NCBI GenBank assembly: GCA_030267565.1
Contig: BRXU01000050.1
Span: 414,402 to 478,401, forward strand
Direction: 5' to 3'
Length of the DNA stretch: 64,000 nt
From: Pleodorina starrii
Lineage: Eukaryota; Chlorophyta; Chlorophyceae; Chlamydomonadales; Volvocaceae
Part shown: one piece after another, positions 54,398 through 64,000 of the stretch
Numbering within the stretch: the stretch's first letter is position 1
Layout: the number at the start of each line of letters is the position of its first letter
Notes under the pieces: generated by a model
Database searches by the model: none
Told to the model about the DNA's origin: nothing
The model's input: the letters and a program-made list of their open reading frames with translations, nothing else
Translations under genes and position numbers: made by a program

Positions 54398-54413
54398 CAC
54401 ACACACACACACA
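54398..54413 (+). repeat. (AC)n tail of LINE copy 3
   Basis: About eight AC units where copies 1 and 2 have CATA. It is followed directly by a second-family LINE fragment. Confidence 0.85.
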
Positions 54414-54416
54414 GGT

Positions 54417-54702
54417 GGTGGCAATGGCACCGGTGTGAGTGCCCTGGTAGATTACGCAGCTGTAGAGCATGCGTTCGGTGGACCGAGGACAGTAGGCGCC
54501 TGGGGCTAGCTTAGCTGGCACATGGACAATCAGGTGGACGCTGTCCTGTGACGATTACGGCGCAGCGGTTAGCACTTCCCGGTGCAGTGTGCGGACAAGG
54601 TGGTACGCCCCTCCTCAACAAAGGAGTGCTTCGGCGGTCTCCCGTATGTGGGCGGGTTAGCGCCCCCGGCCAGTGTCGGCCCGGCAGATATGTAACAGTT
54701 AC
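54417..54702 (+). mobile_element. Second LINE family: 3' UTR fragment
   Basis: Similar 3' terminal organisation to family 1 but a different sequence. It has hairpin ctcct/aggag (54611-54615, 54622-54626), tgctt-cggcggtct, hairpin gggcg/cgccc with loop ggttag (54650-54665), ggcc-agtgtc-ggcc, and TGTAA at 54691, followed by (CATA)n. The rest of the element is absent here. The first 18 bp (ggtggcaatggcaccggt) recur at 56445-56462. Confidence 0.75.
54611..54665 (+). other. Two-hairpin 3' terminal structure of LINE family 2
   Basis: Counterpart of 43186-43247. The GGTTAG loop is the same, while the stems differ with pairing kept (gggcg/cgccc against ggggctg/cagcccc; ctcct/aggag against ctccc/gggag). 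Confidence 0.65.
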
Positions 54703-55196
54703 ACATACATACATACATACATACATACATACATACATACATACATACATACATACATACATACATACATACATACATACATACATACATACATACATAC
54801 ATACATACATACATACATACATACATACATACATACATACATACATACATACATACATACATACATACATACATACATACATACATACATACATACATAC
54901 ATACATACATACATACATACATACATACATACATACATACATACATACATACATACATACATACATACATACATACATACATACATACATACATACATAC
55001 ATACATACATACATACATACATACATACATACATACATACATACATACATACATACATACATACATACATACATACATACATACATACATACATACATAC
55101 ATACATACATACATACATACATACATACATACATACATACATACATACATACATACATACATACATACATACATACATACATACATACATACATAC

Positions 55197-55227
<31 letters not shown>

Positions 55228-56196
55228 CATACATACATACATACATACATACATACATACATACATACATACATACATACATACATACATACATACATAC
55301 ATACATACATACATACATACATACATACATACATACATACATACATACATACATACATACATACATACATACATACATACATACATACATACATACATAC
55401 ATACATACATACATACATACATACATACATACATACATACATACATACATACATACATACATACATACATACATACATACATACATACATACATACATAC
55501 ATACATACATACATACATACATACATACATACATACATACATACATACATACATACATACATACATACATACATACATACATACATACATACATACATAC
55601 ATACATACATACATACATACATACATACATACATACATACATACATACATACATACATACATACATACATACATACATACATACATAAATACCTACATAC
55701 AGACATACATACATACATACATACATACATACATACATACATACATACATACATACATACATACATACATACATACATACATACATACATACATACATAC
55801 ATACATACATACATACATACATACATACATACATACATACATACATACATACATACATACATACATACATACATACATACATACATACATACATACATAC
55901 ATACATACATACATACATACATACATACATACATACATACATACATACATACATACATACATACATACATACATACATACATACATACATACATACATAC
56001 ATACATACATACATACATACATACATACATACATACATACATACATACATACATACATACATACATACATACATACATACATACATACATACATACATAC
56101 ATACATACATACATACATACATACATACATACATACATACATACATACATACATACATACATACATACATACATACATACATACATACATACATAC
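54703..56196 (+). repeat. (CATA)n array 4, 1494 bp
   Basis: The longest array in the window. Interruptions: catactta near 55193-55199, and a compound block cataaatacctacatacaga near 55684-55703. Follows the family-2 3' end. Confidence 0.97.
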
Positions 56197-56462
56197 GTGG
56201 GATCGTGGGATCGTACCCCACCGCTGGTCCCCCGGGTGAAAGAGATCGGGGTGTCGAAGGCTGGAGACAATGGTGTCCTCTGGTGCGCGGGGCGGCTGGA
56301 GTGGGATGCCACCATGAAGACTACAACGCTGCCGCAGAGCAGTGGTGGAGGAATGAGTCTGCATAGGGCCTGGACCAGACTGCATAGCAGGTGGTGGTTG
56401 GATAACTAAGATCGGGCGGCGGCAGGCTTCCGAAGGATATAGGAGGTGGCAATGGCACCGGT
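56197..56462 (+). mobile_element. Probable second LINE family: ORF2 C-terminal / 3' UTR fragment
   Basis: One frame reads RVKEIGVSKAGDNGVLWCAG and on to a stop at 56407-56409, followed by non-coding sequence ending ggtggcaatggcaccggt. That 18-bp end is identical to the beginning of the family-2 fragment at 54417. The two pieces are therefore plausibly adjacent parts of one element type found here in reversed order. Assignment rests on that overlap only. Confidence 0.4.
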
Positions 56463-56506
56463 TAAAAAACCTAAAAACCCTAAAAACCCTAAAAACCCTA
56501 AAACCC
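56463..56506 (+). repeat. Telomere-like CCCTAAAAA/CCCTAAAA repeats
   Basis: Three units of ccctaaaaa, one of ccctaaaa and a degenerate start. CCCTAAAA is the complement of the Chlamydomonas/Volvox telomere unit TTTTAGGG. An (AC)n run follows (56507-56528). It lies where LINE copy 4 should begin. Confidence 0.75.
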
Positions 56507-56662
56507 ACACACACACACACACACACACTTACTTAACCTCGCACCAACACCAGACCAAATGTCCATTTGTCCAGTTGACAAAATTCCTGACCTTTCTTCT
56601 CAACGTTATTTCTTTTTGTAATTTATTTGCTTGTAATATCCTAGCTCTTCTACGGCTCGAAA

Positions 56663-58549
56663 ATGAGCCGGTATCGGGGCTCGAGGAGAACCGTTGACGC
56701 GGTCCACGCGGCTACAGCCGCGACTAGCACGAACCGCGGCGGTGAGGCTTCCAGCTCAACCGACCGCGGCTATGAAACCATAATTTTTGAAGCAGAATTC
56801 CCAGCTGGCAGCAACCAGCGGGACTGTGGCGTTTGGTTCCATTATGGAACCCCGGCCATGGCCCTACACCAACGGATCGCCGCAGCGCAGCCTGGCGACG
56901 GAAAACGGGTCGCCATTACGAAGGTACTAACGTACCGGAGAAGAATGGACCCAGTCGACGCGGGCCCGGTCGCTGTGAAGGTTAAGGTGGCTGCCCCGAC
57001 CGGCTCCCTGGCCTGCCTCGCGGCCTCATTGGCGCCCGACGGCACCCTGGACCTGGGCCAAATCCCGTTGGAGCCCGGCAGCCTCGAATCGGTCCCCATC
57101 AAAGTGCGCGCTCTGGAAGCCAATAAAGTGGCCTTCCAGCAATATTGGATCCACGGAATCCCGGACAGCATCCAGGACCCCGAGGGATGCAAAAAGGTGC
57201 TCATGGCCGCATACGGCCGGTCGGTGGACACGATCGTGTGGGCCCGACGCTGTGACCACACACATCGCGTGCTGGCTACCCTGAAAGCGTCTGCAGCACC
57301 CCTGCCGGACTCGCTGGACGTCCCCGCCCAGCCCGCACCCAGCCAGCAAGGGGCATACACCCTCAAGGCGGAGCAGCAGTGGTGGCAACGCTTGGACATC
57401 ACAATTCCGCGCGCGCCACCGCCCAGCACACGCGTATTGGCTGCCGACAGACGGGCGCGCCAGTGGCACGCTGCCCAGGACCTGCACTGGGCGCATCACC
57501 TGGTCCGCTTGGAGGCCGAGGCGCGGGCACGTGCCCAACCCACCGGTCGGGCCACAGCACCGCAGGCGGAACACCCCGTGGACCCCCGGCCAGCGGCGGC
57601 AGCCCGAGCGACAGATACGACCGCGCCACAAAGGACGACCCCCGCAGCACCGGCAACCACACAGCACAGGTAGCCGGGACCGCCCAACAACTGGGCGCGG
57701 ATGACGCGGCGACCGCCCTGGCCCGGCGGACCGAGGAGATCCGGGAACAAAACGACCGGGAAACCCGGGCCCAGCAGGCAGCGCTGAAGGAGCAGCTGGG
57801 GCTCGAACGGCGGACAGCAGCCGCCGCGGAGCGCGCCGCCGCCGCGGAACGTGCCGCCGCCGCGGAGCGCGCCGCCGCCGCGGAACGTGCCGCCGCCGCG
57901 GAACGTGCCGCCGCCGCGGAGCGCGCCGCCGCCGCGGAGCGTGCCGCCGCCGCGGAGCGTGCCGCCGCCGCGGAGCGTGCCGCCGCCGCGGAGCGTGCCG
58001 CCGCCGCGGAGCGCGCCACCGCCGCGGAGCGCGCCGCCGCTGCGGACGCGACCGCTACGGCAACCCGAAGGCCCTGCCAACACGGCGGCCCTAGCACACG
58101 AGGCCGCAGTCCAGGCAGCCACCACGGCAGGCCCAGCCGACGCGCGGCAACACCAGCAGGAGGAGCAGGCTGCGGCGCCCGCCAATGCGGACTCGGCCGA
58201 GGAGCATGCTGCCATCGCAGCGGGACCAGCCGTCGGTCAGCCACAGCAGCCGCCTCAGCAGCGGCAGCCGCAGCAGCAGCAGTTGACGCCGGCGGCACCC
58301 CGGAGAACGCCACGGCAAACCCAGCGTACACCTGGGGCAGGAGGCAGCTGCCCTACGGGGCTCGCCGCCACTGAGACGCCGACGGCGATGACCCCTGCTG
58401 ACCCCGGCGCCAGTGCGCAGAAAGAGCGGGGGCGGCAGCGCTCGCCGTGCGAGACGAGCCCAGAGGAGGCCTCAGCCAGGAAACGACCCAGCCAGGGCCG
58501 CTGCATCGCGGACCTGACGGACGCGGAGAGAGATCCTGGCCAGAGCTGA
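56663..58549 (+). pseudogene. LINE ORF1 (nucleic-acid-binding protein), frame-disrupted
   Basis: Begins ATG 56663 in one frame and reads coherently to about 57660. A tandem duplication of cacag (57660-57669) then shifts the frame. The adjacent frame continues with an acidic/basic helical stretch (EEIREQNDRETRAQQAALKE) and a dozen AAAAER-type heptad-like repeats that look coiled-coil. A second shift near 58070 returns to the first frame, which ends at TGA 58547-58549 after a Gln-rich and basic tail (EEASARKRPSQGR). ORF1 proteins of L1-like elements bind RNA and often trimerise through a coiled coil, which fits. Without the duplication the first two parts join in phase. The second shift is unexplained. 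The ORF may be intact in the true genome. Confidence 0.7.
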
Positions 58550-61500
58550 TGCCCGCCAGGCAAAAGGTGGCGGCGGATGGACGCGCAAAGCGGGCGAATC
58601 GGACGCAGCAGTCGTGCTCCGGCTGCGGGGTCGGAGTGCCAGGGTGAGAGGCACAGTCGGAGACGCCATGCGCGAAAAGTCCGCCAGCACGCGCCGGAAG
58701 CCGGCAGTGGACAGAACCCCCGCCTCGGCCGCCCCCCAGGCGCACACATGCAGCCTTAGCCCCTCCCAGCGCAGCAGTGCCAGCACCCCCGTGGCCAGCC
58801 TGCGTGCATTCAGCCTGGAGCTACGGCTATCCCAGGCCAGCCAAGACGGCGCCCAGACTAACGCAGACCAACCCCCCCAGGCCCCGGCGGCGGCAACGCC
58901 GCTGGCTCCACAGCAATGAGAGCAGCACGGGGTCAGGGAGGTCGGGCCCAAATAACCCGGCCACTGCGAGTGGCGTCCCATAACATGGGAGGCTTGGCTT
59001 GCGTGTGTGGGAGGCGCGCGCCGCAGCGCGCTTCGAAGCGGCGATGCAGCTTTGGGCCCAGCTCCAGCTCGACGTGGTGTGTCTGCAGGAGACTCACCAC
59101 ACCGGGGACCCAGACCGGAGCGCACTGGAGGCGGCCCTAACGGCCGCCGCCGACCGGCTCCACCAGCCGGGCTGGACCATAGCAGCGCACTCGTACTCAA
59201 ACAGCCAACACACCGCGGGCGTGGCGATCCTCGTCCGTGCAAACCTCCTTCCCCCCCGCGCCATCGAGGCCCTCCCCGCGCCCGCCGGCGTACCCGCGGG
59301 GTGGCTCACGGAGTGCAGATTCCAGTGGGGCGGACATCATGTGCGGGTCTGCAGCGTTTACTTCCCACAGGCCGGGAGGGATGGCGCCGCGGGCCTGCGG
59401 CAACAGCTGTGTCAGGCAGGCCTGGCCCCCGCCGCCGCAGATGCGGCGGCAGATGGCTCGGTACTGACTGCTGTGGTGCGGCGATTTCAACTTTGTGGAG
59501 AACCCGGCCCTGGACTGCCCCAGCCCGGACCTGCGCGCAGCAGACGCGGCCCCATCCATGCAGCTGCAGGAGGCGGCGGCGGCCGCAGGGATGGTGGACA
59601 GCTTTCGCACGCTGCACCCCCAGCGCCGTGAGTTCACGTACCTATACCGGGGACCGCGGCCTGGGGGCTCCCGCCTGGACCGCATCTACCTGCCTGAGGC
59701 GGCCTGCCCATACCTCGCGAAAGCGTACATCAACGTCACCTCGCCGTCTGACCATCGGCTCGCCATCGCCCACATCGCAGCCCGCCAACCGCCCCCCAAC
59801 ACCAATCTCCCGCGCCGCATCCGCCTCCACTGCCTAGCGCATGCGGACCTGAAACGCAGCCTGGGCGACTGGCTAGATGAGGAAGTGGGAGCGGCCCCCA
59901 CCGGCGGTGAGCACCCGCAGCAGGCCGTGCTGGACTGGTGGCCGGCGCGGCGTTCAAACGCCGGCTCACAGCCCAGGTGGCCCGGCTCAACCGAGAAGCA
60001 CAAACGCGCCGCGTCCGGCCAGCCGCCAGCGTGCAACAGCTAGCGGCGGCAGCACAGGAAGCCGCCAGCGCCCTGGACGCCGACCCCTCCAACGAGGAAC
60101 GGCTGGCGGCGGCAGTGGAGGCGCAGGTGGCAGTGCAGAAGGGCATGCGGGCCGCGGCCAACGAGGCGGCCCGGGACGCCCGGCGGAACCGGATCAGTGA
60201 AGGCGAGCGCCCCTCCCGGGCCCTCACCGCCCTCATCCGGGAACAGAGCGATGGCGGCAACGGGGGCGGCCCCGGCCCCTCCATGCTGCGCGACCCCCGC
60301 ACGGGCCAGCTGGTCAGCGACGCCAGGCGACTGCCGCAGATCATCGCCAACTTCTGGCAGGACGTCAGCGCCCTGCCATCGGAGGCCGAGCTGCCGGCAT
60401 CGGTGAAGCAGCAGGCGCAGGCCCAGGTCCTGGACTGGAGGCCCTCCGAGACCACCCGCTGCGACTGCCGGCAGACCCGGAAGACCCAGTCGGCCGGGCC
60501 CAAGTGGGCAGCACCGAGGTGGCCGCGGCTCTCAAGGCCACGCCGCGCGGAAAAGCGCCGGGGTGGGATGGCCTGCCCGCGGAGCTCTACCGGGCCTTCC
60601 AGCGACAGTTCGCCCCCCTCCTGGCTGACCTATACACCGCCATCGGCACCACAGGCAACATGCCCGCGCGGTTCACCGAGGGCATCATCAAGGTGCTCTA
60701 TAAAAAGGGCGACCCCACACAGCCAGGCAACTACCGCCCCATCACCCTGCTCAACACGGACTACCGCATCCTCGCCAAAGTCATGGCAAATAGGCTTGGC
60801 CCCGCCCTGAATGCCGCGATCTCTGCGGAGCAAACGGCCTTCCTCCCGGGGCGACACATTGGCGCCAGCATCTTCACCCTCCGCTACCTTCCCCACCTCC
60901 TCCGACGCCGACGCCAGGGACGCAACGCGCTGGTCGCCTTCCTCGACTTTGCCAAAGCCTACGATACGGTCCACCGGGACTTTCTAGTGGCAGCGATGGC
61001 GGAGCTGGGCGCGTCCGAACAGCTCCGAAAGTGGGTACAGACGCTGCTGGCGGACACGCAGGCCCGGGCGCTGGTGGGAGGGAGGCAGTCAGAGCCGGTC
61101 AGCATGGCGGCGGGCGTCCGACAAGGCTGCCCGCTCGCCCCGCTGCTCTACCTCTTCGTCGCGCAAGCGCTGCTGTCATGGCTACAACGCAAGGGACTGG
61201 GCATTCGCCTGGGCCCAGCAGATGCCGAGCTAACCACGGCGGTGCAGTTTGCAGACGACGGAGAGGTGTTCCTGGAGGGCGACCACACCGTCCAAGCCTT
61301 CCTCGACGCCACGGAGACGTTTGCGCAGGCCACCGGACAGCGGCTAAACCGTGACAAAGTGGAGCGGAGCTCCTGAGAGTTGGCCACCTGCCGGCACAGC
61401 CGCAGCAGCCACCCCAGCAGCCCCCACCTCAGCAGCCGACAGGCCCGCCGGAAGCCGGCGCCCAGCTCCCACCGCCCGCGCCGCCGCCACCAGCACCAGG

Positions 61501-63737
61501 CCCGCCGCAAGCGCCAGCACCAGCCCATGCGCCCGCAGTGCCAAACATCCAGGGCCTGCGCCTGGTGCCTGCCGCGACCGCGCTCGGAGCTGGCTTCTCA
61601 AATAACCCAACAGGCCAGCAATCCAACTGGCACCGCGCCGGGGAGGAGATCCGCAAGCGGATGCACCGCGTCACCAGACTTCGGCTGTCGGTGTTCGGCA
61701 GATGCAACCTCATATCGGCATACGCCTTACAGATCAGGACGTACCACTGGGAGCACGGCGGCCGAGGAGGGGGGGAAGAGGCCCGCCAGGTGGAGAGATG
61801 GGCAGCACAGGCAGGCGACCGCAGGGTCAGCCCCATGCCATGCAGCCATGTCAGCGCCTCACCGGCCTCCCAGGGCAGCTCATGTGGGGCGCGGCGCGAG
61901 ACGGCGGATGCGGGCTGCTGCCGCTCACCCTGCACACCCGCGCACGGGAGGCGGTGAAGGCGGCCAAGCTCGCCCGGACCGCCAGCCAGCCAGCAGACAA
62001 CGCCCACTCGTCGGTACGAACGTTCGCCCAGCTGCTCCGTGGCTACCACCCGCTGCTGAGCCCCGGATCCGTGCTCACCACGGGTGTGGCGCAGGGAGGG
62101 ATGCCCCACCCAGGAACAGACCCCCTGCCCGCAGACGTCACGACACTCCTCGTCGCCCTCAGCTACCTCCCCCCCGTGCAAGATGTTGACACGACGCCAC
62201 TGCCGGCCGCCGGGGACTGGTGCCTTAATATCCCGCTTTGGGGCAACCCCCTTTTGCCGAACGGTGCGCAACCGACCAGCGGGGCAGCGGAAGCGGGGGA
62301 TGCAGCGGACGCGCAGGCGGCAGATCCAGACTTCGCGCCTGAGGAGGAGGACAGGGGCATGGCTCCCAACCCGCTTCCTAGGCCAGGACTAGAGAGCCGC
62401 CACAGGCGTCTGGCGGCATGCAGGGCGTTGCGCACGGTGGGTGACCTGATGAGGGTGACGCAGGCCGCCGCATCCGCCCCGCGAGCAGCTGGCGAGTGGG
62501 AGGCCTGGGTAACAGCCAACCTTGACCCCAGCGACCCGACAGGCTTCAGGCGGACGACGACCATCGACGCCATCAACCGCCTCACGGCGGATATTAGCCC
62601 GGAATGGCGTGCAGCAGCAGCGACGGTGCTGGCGCACCCGGAACGCGCGACAGGGCTGGATACGGAGGAGACGATACGAGCTCGGTTCGTGAGGCGGGTG
62701 GGCTGGCGGTTTGGGGGGTCACTCAGCATCAAGCTGCGCGACCTCTCCGTCCGCCAAGCCACTCAACTGCAGATGCAGCCAGTAACGGAGCGCCGAGCCC
62801 GCCTGCACTGCACGCAGCCTACGAGCGGGAAGCCCGGGAGCAACCCGCAGCGGCAGCAGCAACAGCAGGAGCCCACCCGCCGGGACATCAGCCAGCCGCC
62901 GCCGAAGTGGCGCCAGCAGCAGGCGTACTGGCAATGCTCCGGCGAATGTGGCCCATCAAATGGGAGCGCGAACACTTTGAGACGCTCTGGCGGTTGGCAC
63001 AGGACGGCGTGCCGCTCCCCGGCAACAGCCACATCAGGGGAGCGGCACCAGAACAATGCAAGTGCGGCGCGTACGGGGGAGCCGGCCCACACGCATGCTC
63101 GCCGCGTGCACACCACTTCTGGGAGTGCCCGGTGGCGCAAGCGGTGGTGCAGCAGATCGCCGCCCACGTGCCCGGGCCCATCACCCGGGCGAACGTGTGG
63201 CTGGCGGAGCCACCGCCAGGCATACAGCAGTGCGTGTGGGACGTGATCTGCCTGGCGGCGCTCACGGCCATGGAACGGAACGGGCGCGCGTGGGGCTGTG
63301 GGCAGTCAGGAACTCGCCTACCGCCCCGGATGCCCCAGACCCAGTCGAGGTGGCCAAGGCGCGCGCAGCGCTAGATTTTTGGCAGCGTGTGCGGGGGTTT
63401 GCGGAGCTAGACGTGCCAAGGCGGGGATGGGAGGGGGTAGGGCCTGACCATCCCATCCTGGCGGTGGTCAACGGCCGCTTTCAGTGTGTGCAGCACGCAG
63501 GGATGGGTATGGAGGGAGAGGGAGGGGTCGTGGAGTGAGGGGATGAAGGGGCTTTAGGGGTGAGGGAGGGAACTTAGGGCGTCGAGGCAGGGAGGCGTGA
63601 GAGGAGGGGAGGTGGGGGGGTTCCTTTGGGTCCGAGAGGACTTAGGGTGCAGAGACCGCCGCGGGCTGCCTTTTGTAGGCGAGGGAGGCTTTAGGGAGCG
63701 GGTATAGCGAGAGTGAGGCGAGTTGGCGAGGTGCTGC
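57660..63737 (+). other. Series of eleven 3-6 bp tandem duplications at about 470-bp spacing
   Basis: Starts and units: 57660 cacag, 58991 ggctt, 59463 actg, 59943 cggcg, 60430 ctgga, 60904 gacgcc, 61361 ggagc, 61834 catgc, 62804 tgcac, 63272 ggaac, 63732 tgc. Each unit occurs twice in tandem where copies 1-3 have it once (the first is judged from ORF1 phase). Intervals are 1331, 472, 480, 487, 474, 457, 473, 970, 468 and 460 bp. Confidence 0.9.
58916..63538 (+). pseudogene. LINE ORF2 (copy 4), interrupted by small duplications
   Basis: ATG at 58916 overlaps an upstream TGA (ATGA), as in copy 2. It is collinear with the intact 1525-aa ORF2, with endonuclease, RT (FLDFAKAYD and FADD visible in 60504-61376) and C-terminal zinc region all present. 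It is split among frames by the 4- and 5-bp duplications at 58991, 59463, 59943, 60430, 61361, 61834, 62804 and 63272; the 6-bp one at 60904 keeps frame and adds two residues. Ordinary substitutions are few and no other indel or nonsense change was noticed against copies 2 and 3. The disruption may be technical, so its pseudogene status is provisional. Confidence 0.85.
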
Positions 63738-64000
63738 CGCCTAGTGCGAACTATAGCTCCGTCACCTAGCCCGCTGCCGCAAGGCCCGCTCCCGACCTCC
63801 TGCCGCGTCGAGGCCAAGCGGCGCTCTGGAGCTCGGCCTCTAGGGGCCACCCCCCGGCCTCTCCGGGGCCGTCGTAGTAGGAGTAGTAGTAGGGGTAGGG
63901 CGCGCGCTGTCTTGGGTTCTCCTTTGGTGCTGACCGCCCACGAGCCGGACCAAGCTCGGGGCAGGTTCTCAGCGCTTTGTTTTCGCGCCTAGAGGAGCCC
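63539..64000 (+). other. 3' UTR of LINE copy 4 (incomplete)
   Basis: Matches the first part of the 3' UTR of copies 1-3, with one 3-bp duplication at 63732. The terminal hairpins and tail lie beyond the window. Confidence 0.85.

Larger units (their letters stand above)
56463..64000 (+). mobile_element. L1-like LINE, copy 4 (most complete 5' end; runs off the window)
   Basis: Contains a putative 5' UTR (56507-56662), ORF1, ORF2 and most of the 3' UTR. It is the only copy retaining ORF1. Frames are broken by short tandem duplications at regular intervals (see separate feature). It shares diagnostic substitutions with copy 3 through most of ORF2 and with copy 1 near the ORF2 end. The exact 5' boundary is uncertain; 56463 is chosen because a fragment of another LINE ends there. 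Confidence 0.8.

Noticed and set aside
40912..56196. CATA arrays considered as CRISPR-like arrays because of occasional interruptions
   Set aside because: No unique spacers; the interruptions are single-base or small variants of the same tetranucleotide.
40750..56409. Very long ORFs (up to about 570 aa) through the CATA arrays on both strands
   Set aside because: A 4-bp repeat without stop codons is open in every frame and gives monotonous THIY or VCMY repeats. The arrays are microsatellite tails, not genes.
62280..62360. Missing duplication expected near 62319 from the 470-bp spacing
   Set aside because: Compared with copy 3, only a substitution (gacagggaca to gacaggggca) is present; no duplication could be found, so none was listed.
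44054..64000. Numerous 100-280 aa ORFs in other frames and on the other strand of the LINE copies
   Set aside because: They recur identically in every copy and overlap ORF2; they are frame shadows.

Overview
The window looks like nuclear DNA of a volvocine green alga (Volvox or Chlamydomonas relatives). It is GC-rich with AT-rich islands, its coding regions are dominated by Gln/Ala/Gly/Pro runs, introns have GTAAGA/GTGAGT donors and C-rich acceptors, TGTAA-type polyadenylation signals occur, and there is a Kangaroo-type retrotransposon, a group known from Volvox carteri. No rRNA, CRISPR or bacterial-type operon was seen. The species assignment is inference.

Layout. 1-24.9 kb is sparse: two low-complexity coding regions (4.8-7.0 and 14.07-15.86 kb), two small hypothetical ORFs (2.66-3.82 kb), a 246-bp hAT-type MITE with perfect ends and 8-bp target duplication (8707-8952), a patch of old dispersed repeats with a tRNA-like segment (22.96-24.76 kb), and long stretches with no recognisable gene. 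24992-36341 is a complete Kangaroo/PAT-type tyrosine-recombinase retrotransposon with split direct repeats (A1 ... B1-A2 ... B2). Its recombinase is on the + strand, and I read it as three exons. Gag and RT-RNaseH-methyltransferase-like ORFs are on the - strand. A further ORF lies between RT and the middle repeats, and a long 33-bp repeat array lies upstream of gag. About 300 bp to its right is a third low-complexity coding region (36.6-39.4 kb) that shares short motifs with the first two, so the three probably form a local gene family.

40.9-64 kb is a head-to-tail chain of L1-like non-LTR retrotransposons, all on the + strand, mostly separated by long (CATA)n arrays of 450-1494 bp. Four copies of one family are present. 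Copy 1 is the last 1.6 kb. Copy 2 has an intact 1525-aa ORF2. Copy 3 lacks the endonuclease. Copy 4 has ORF1 and ORF2, runs off the window, and carries many tiny duplications. Two fragments of a second LINE family sit between copies 3 and 4. Both families end in a similar 3' structure: two hairpins, one with an identical GGTTAG loop on compensating stems, then TGTAA, then the CATA tail. The chain is most simply explained by each element inserting into the (CATA)n tail of an earlier one, as described for Zepp-like LINEs. A centromeric location is possible but not shown here.

Caution for users: from about 57.66 kb to the end, eleven 3-6 bp tandem duplications (mostly 5 bp) occur at nearly regular 460-490 bp spacing. 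This looks more like a consensus or assembly stitching artefact than biology, so the broken ORFs there should not be taken at face value.
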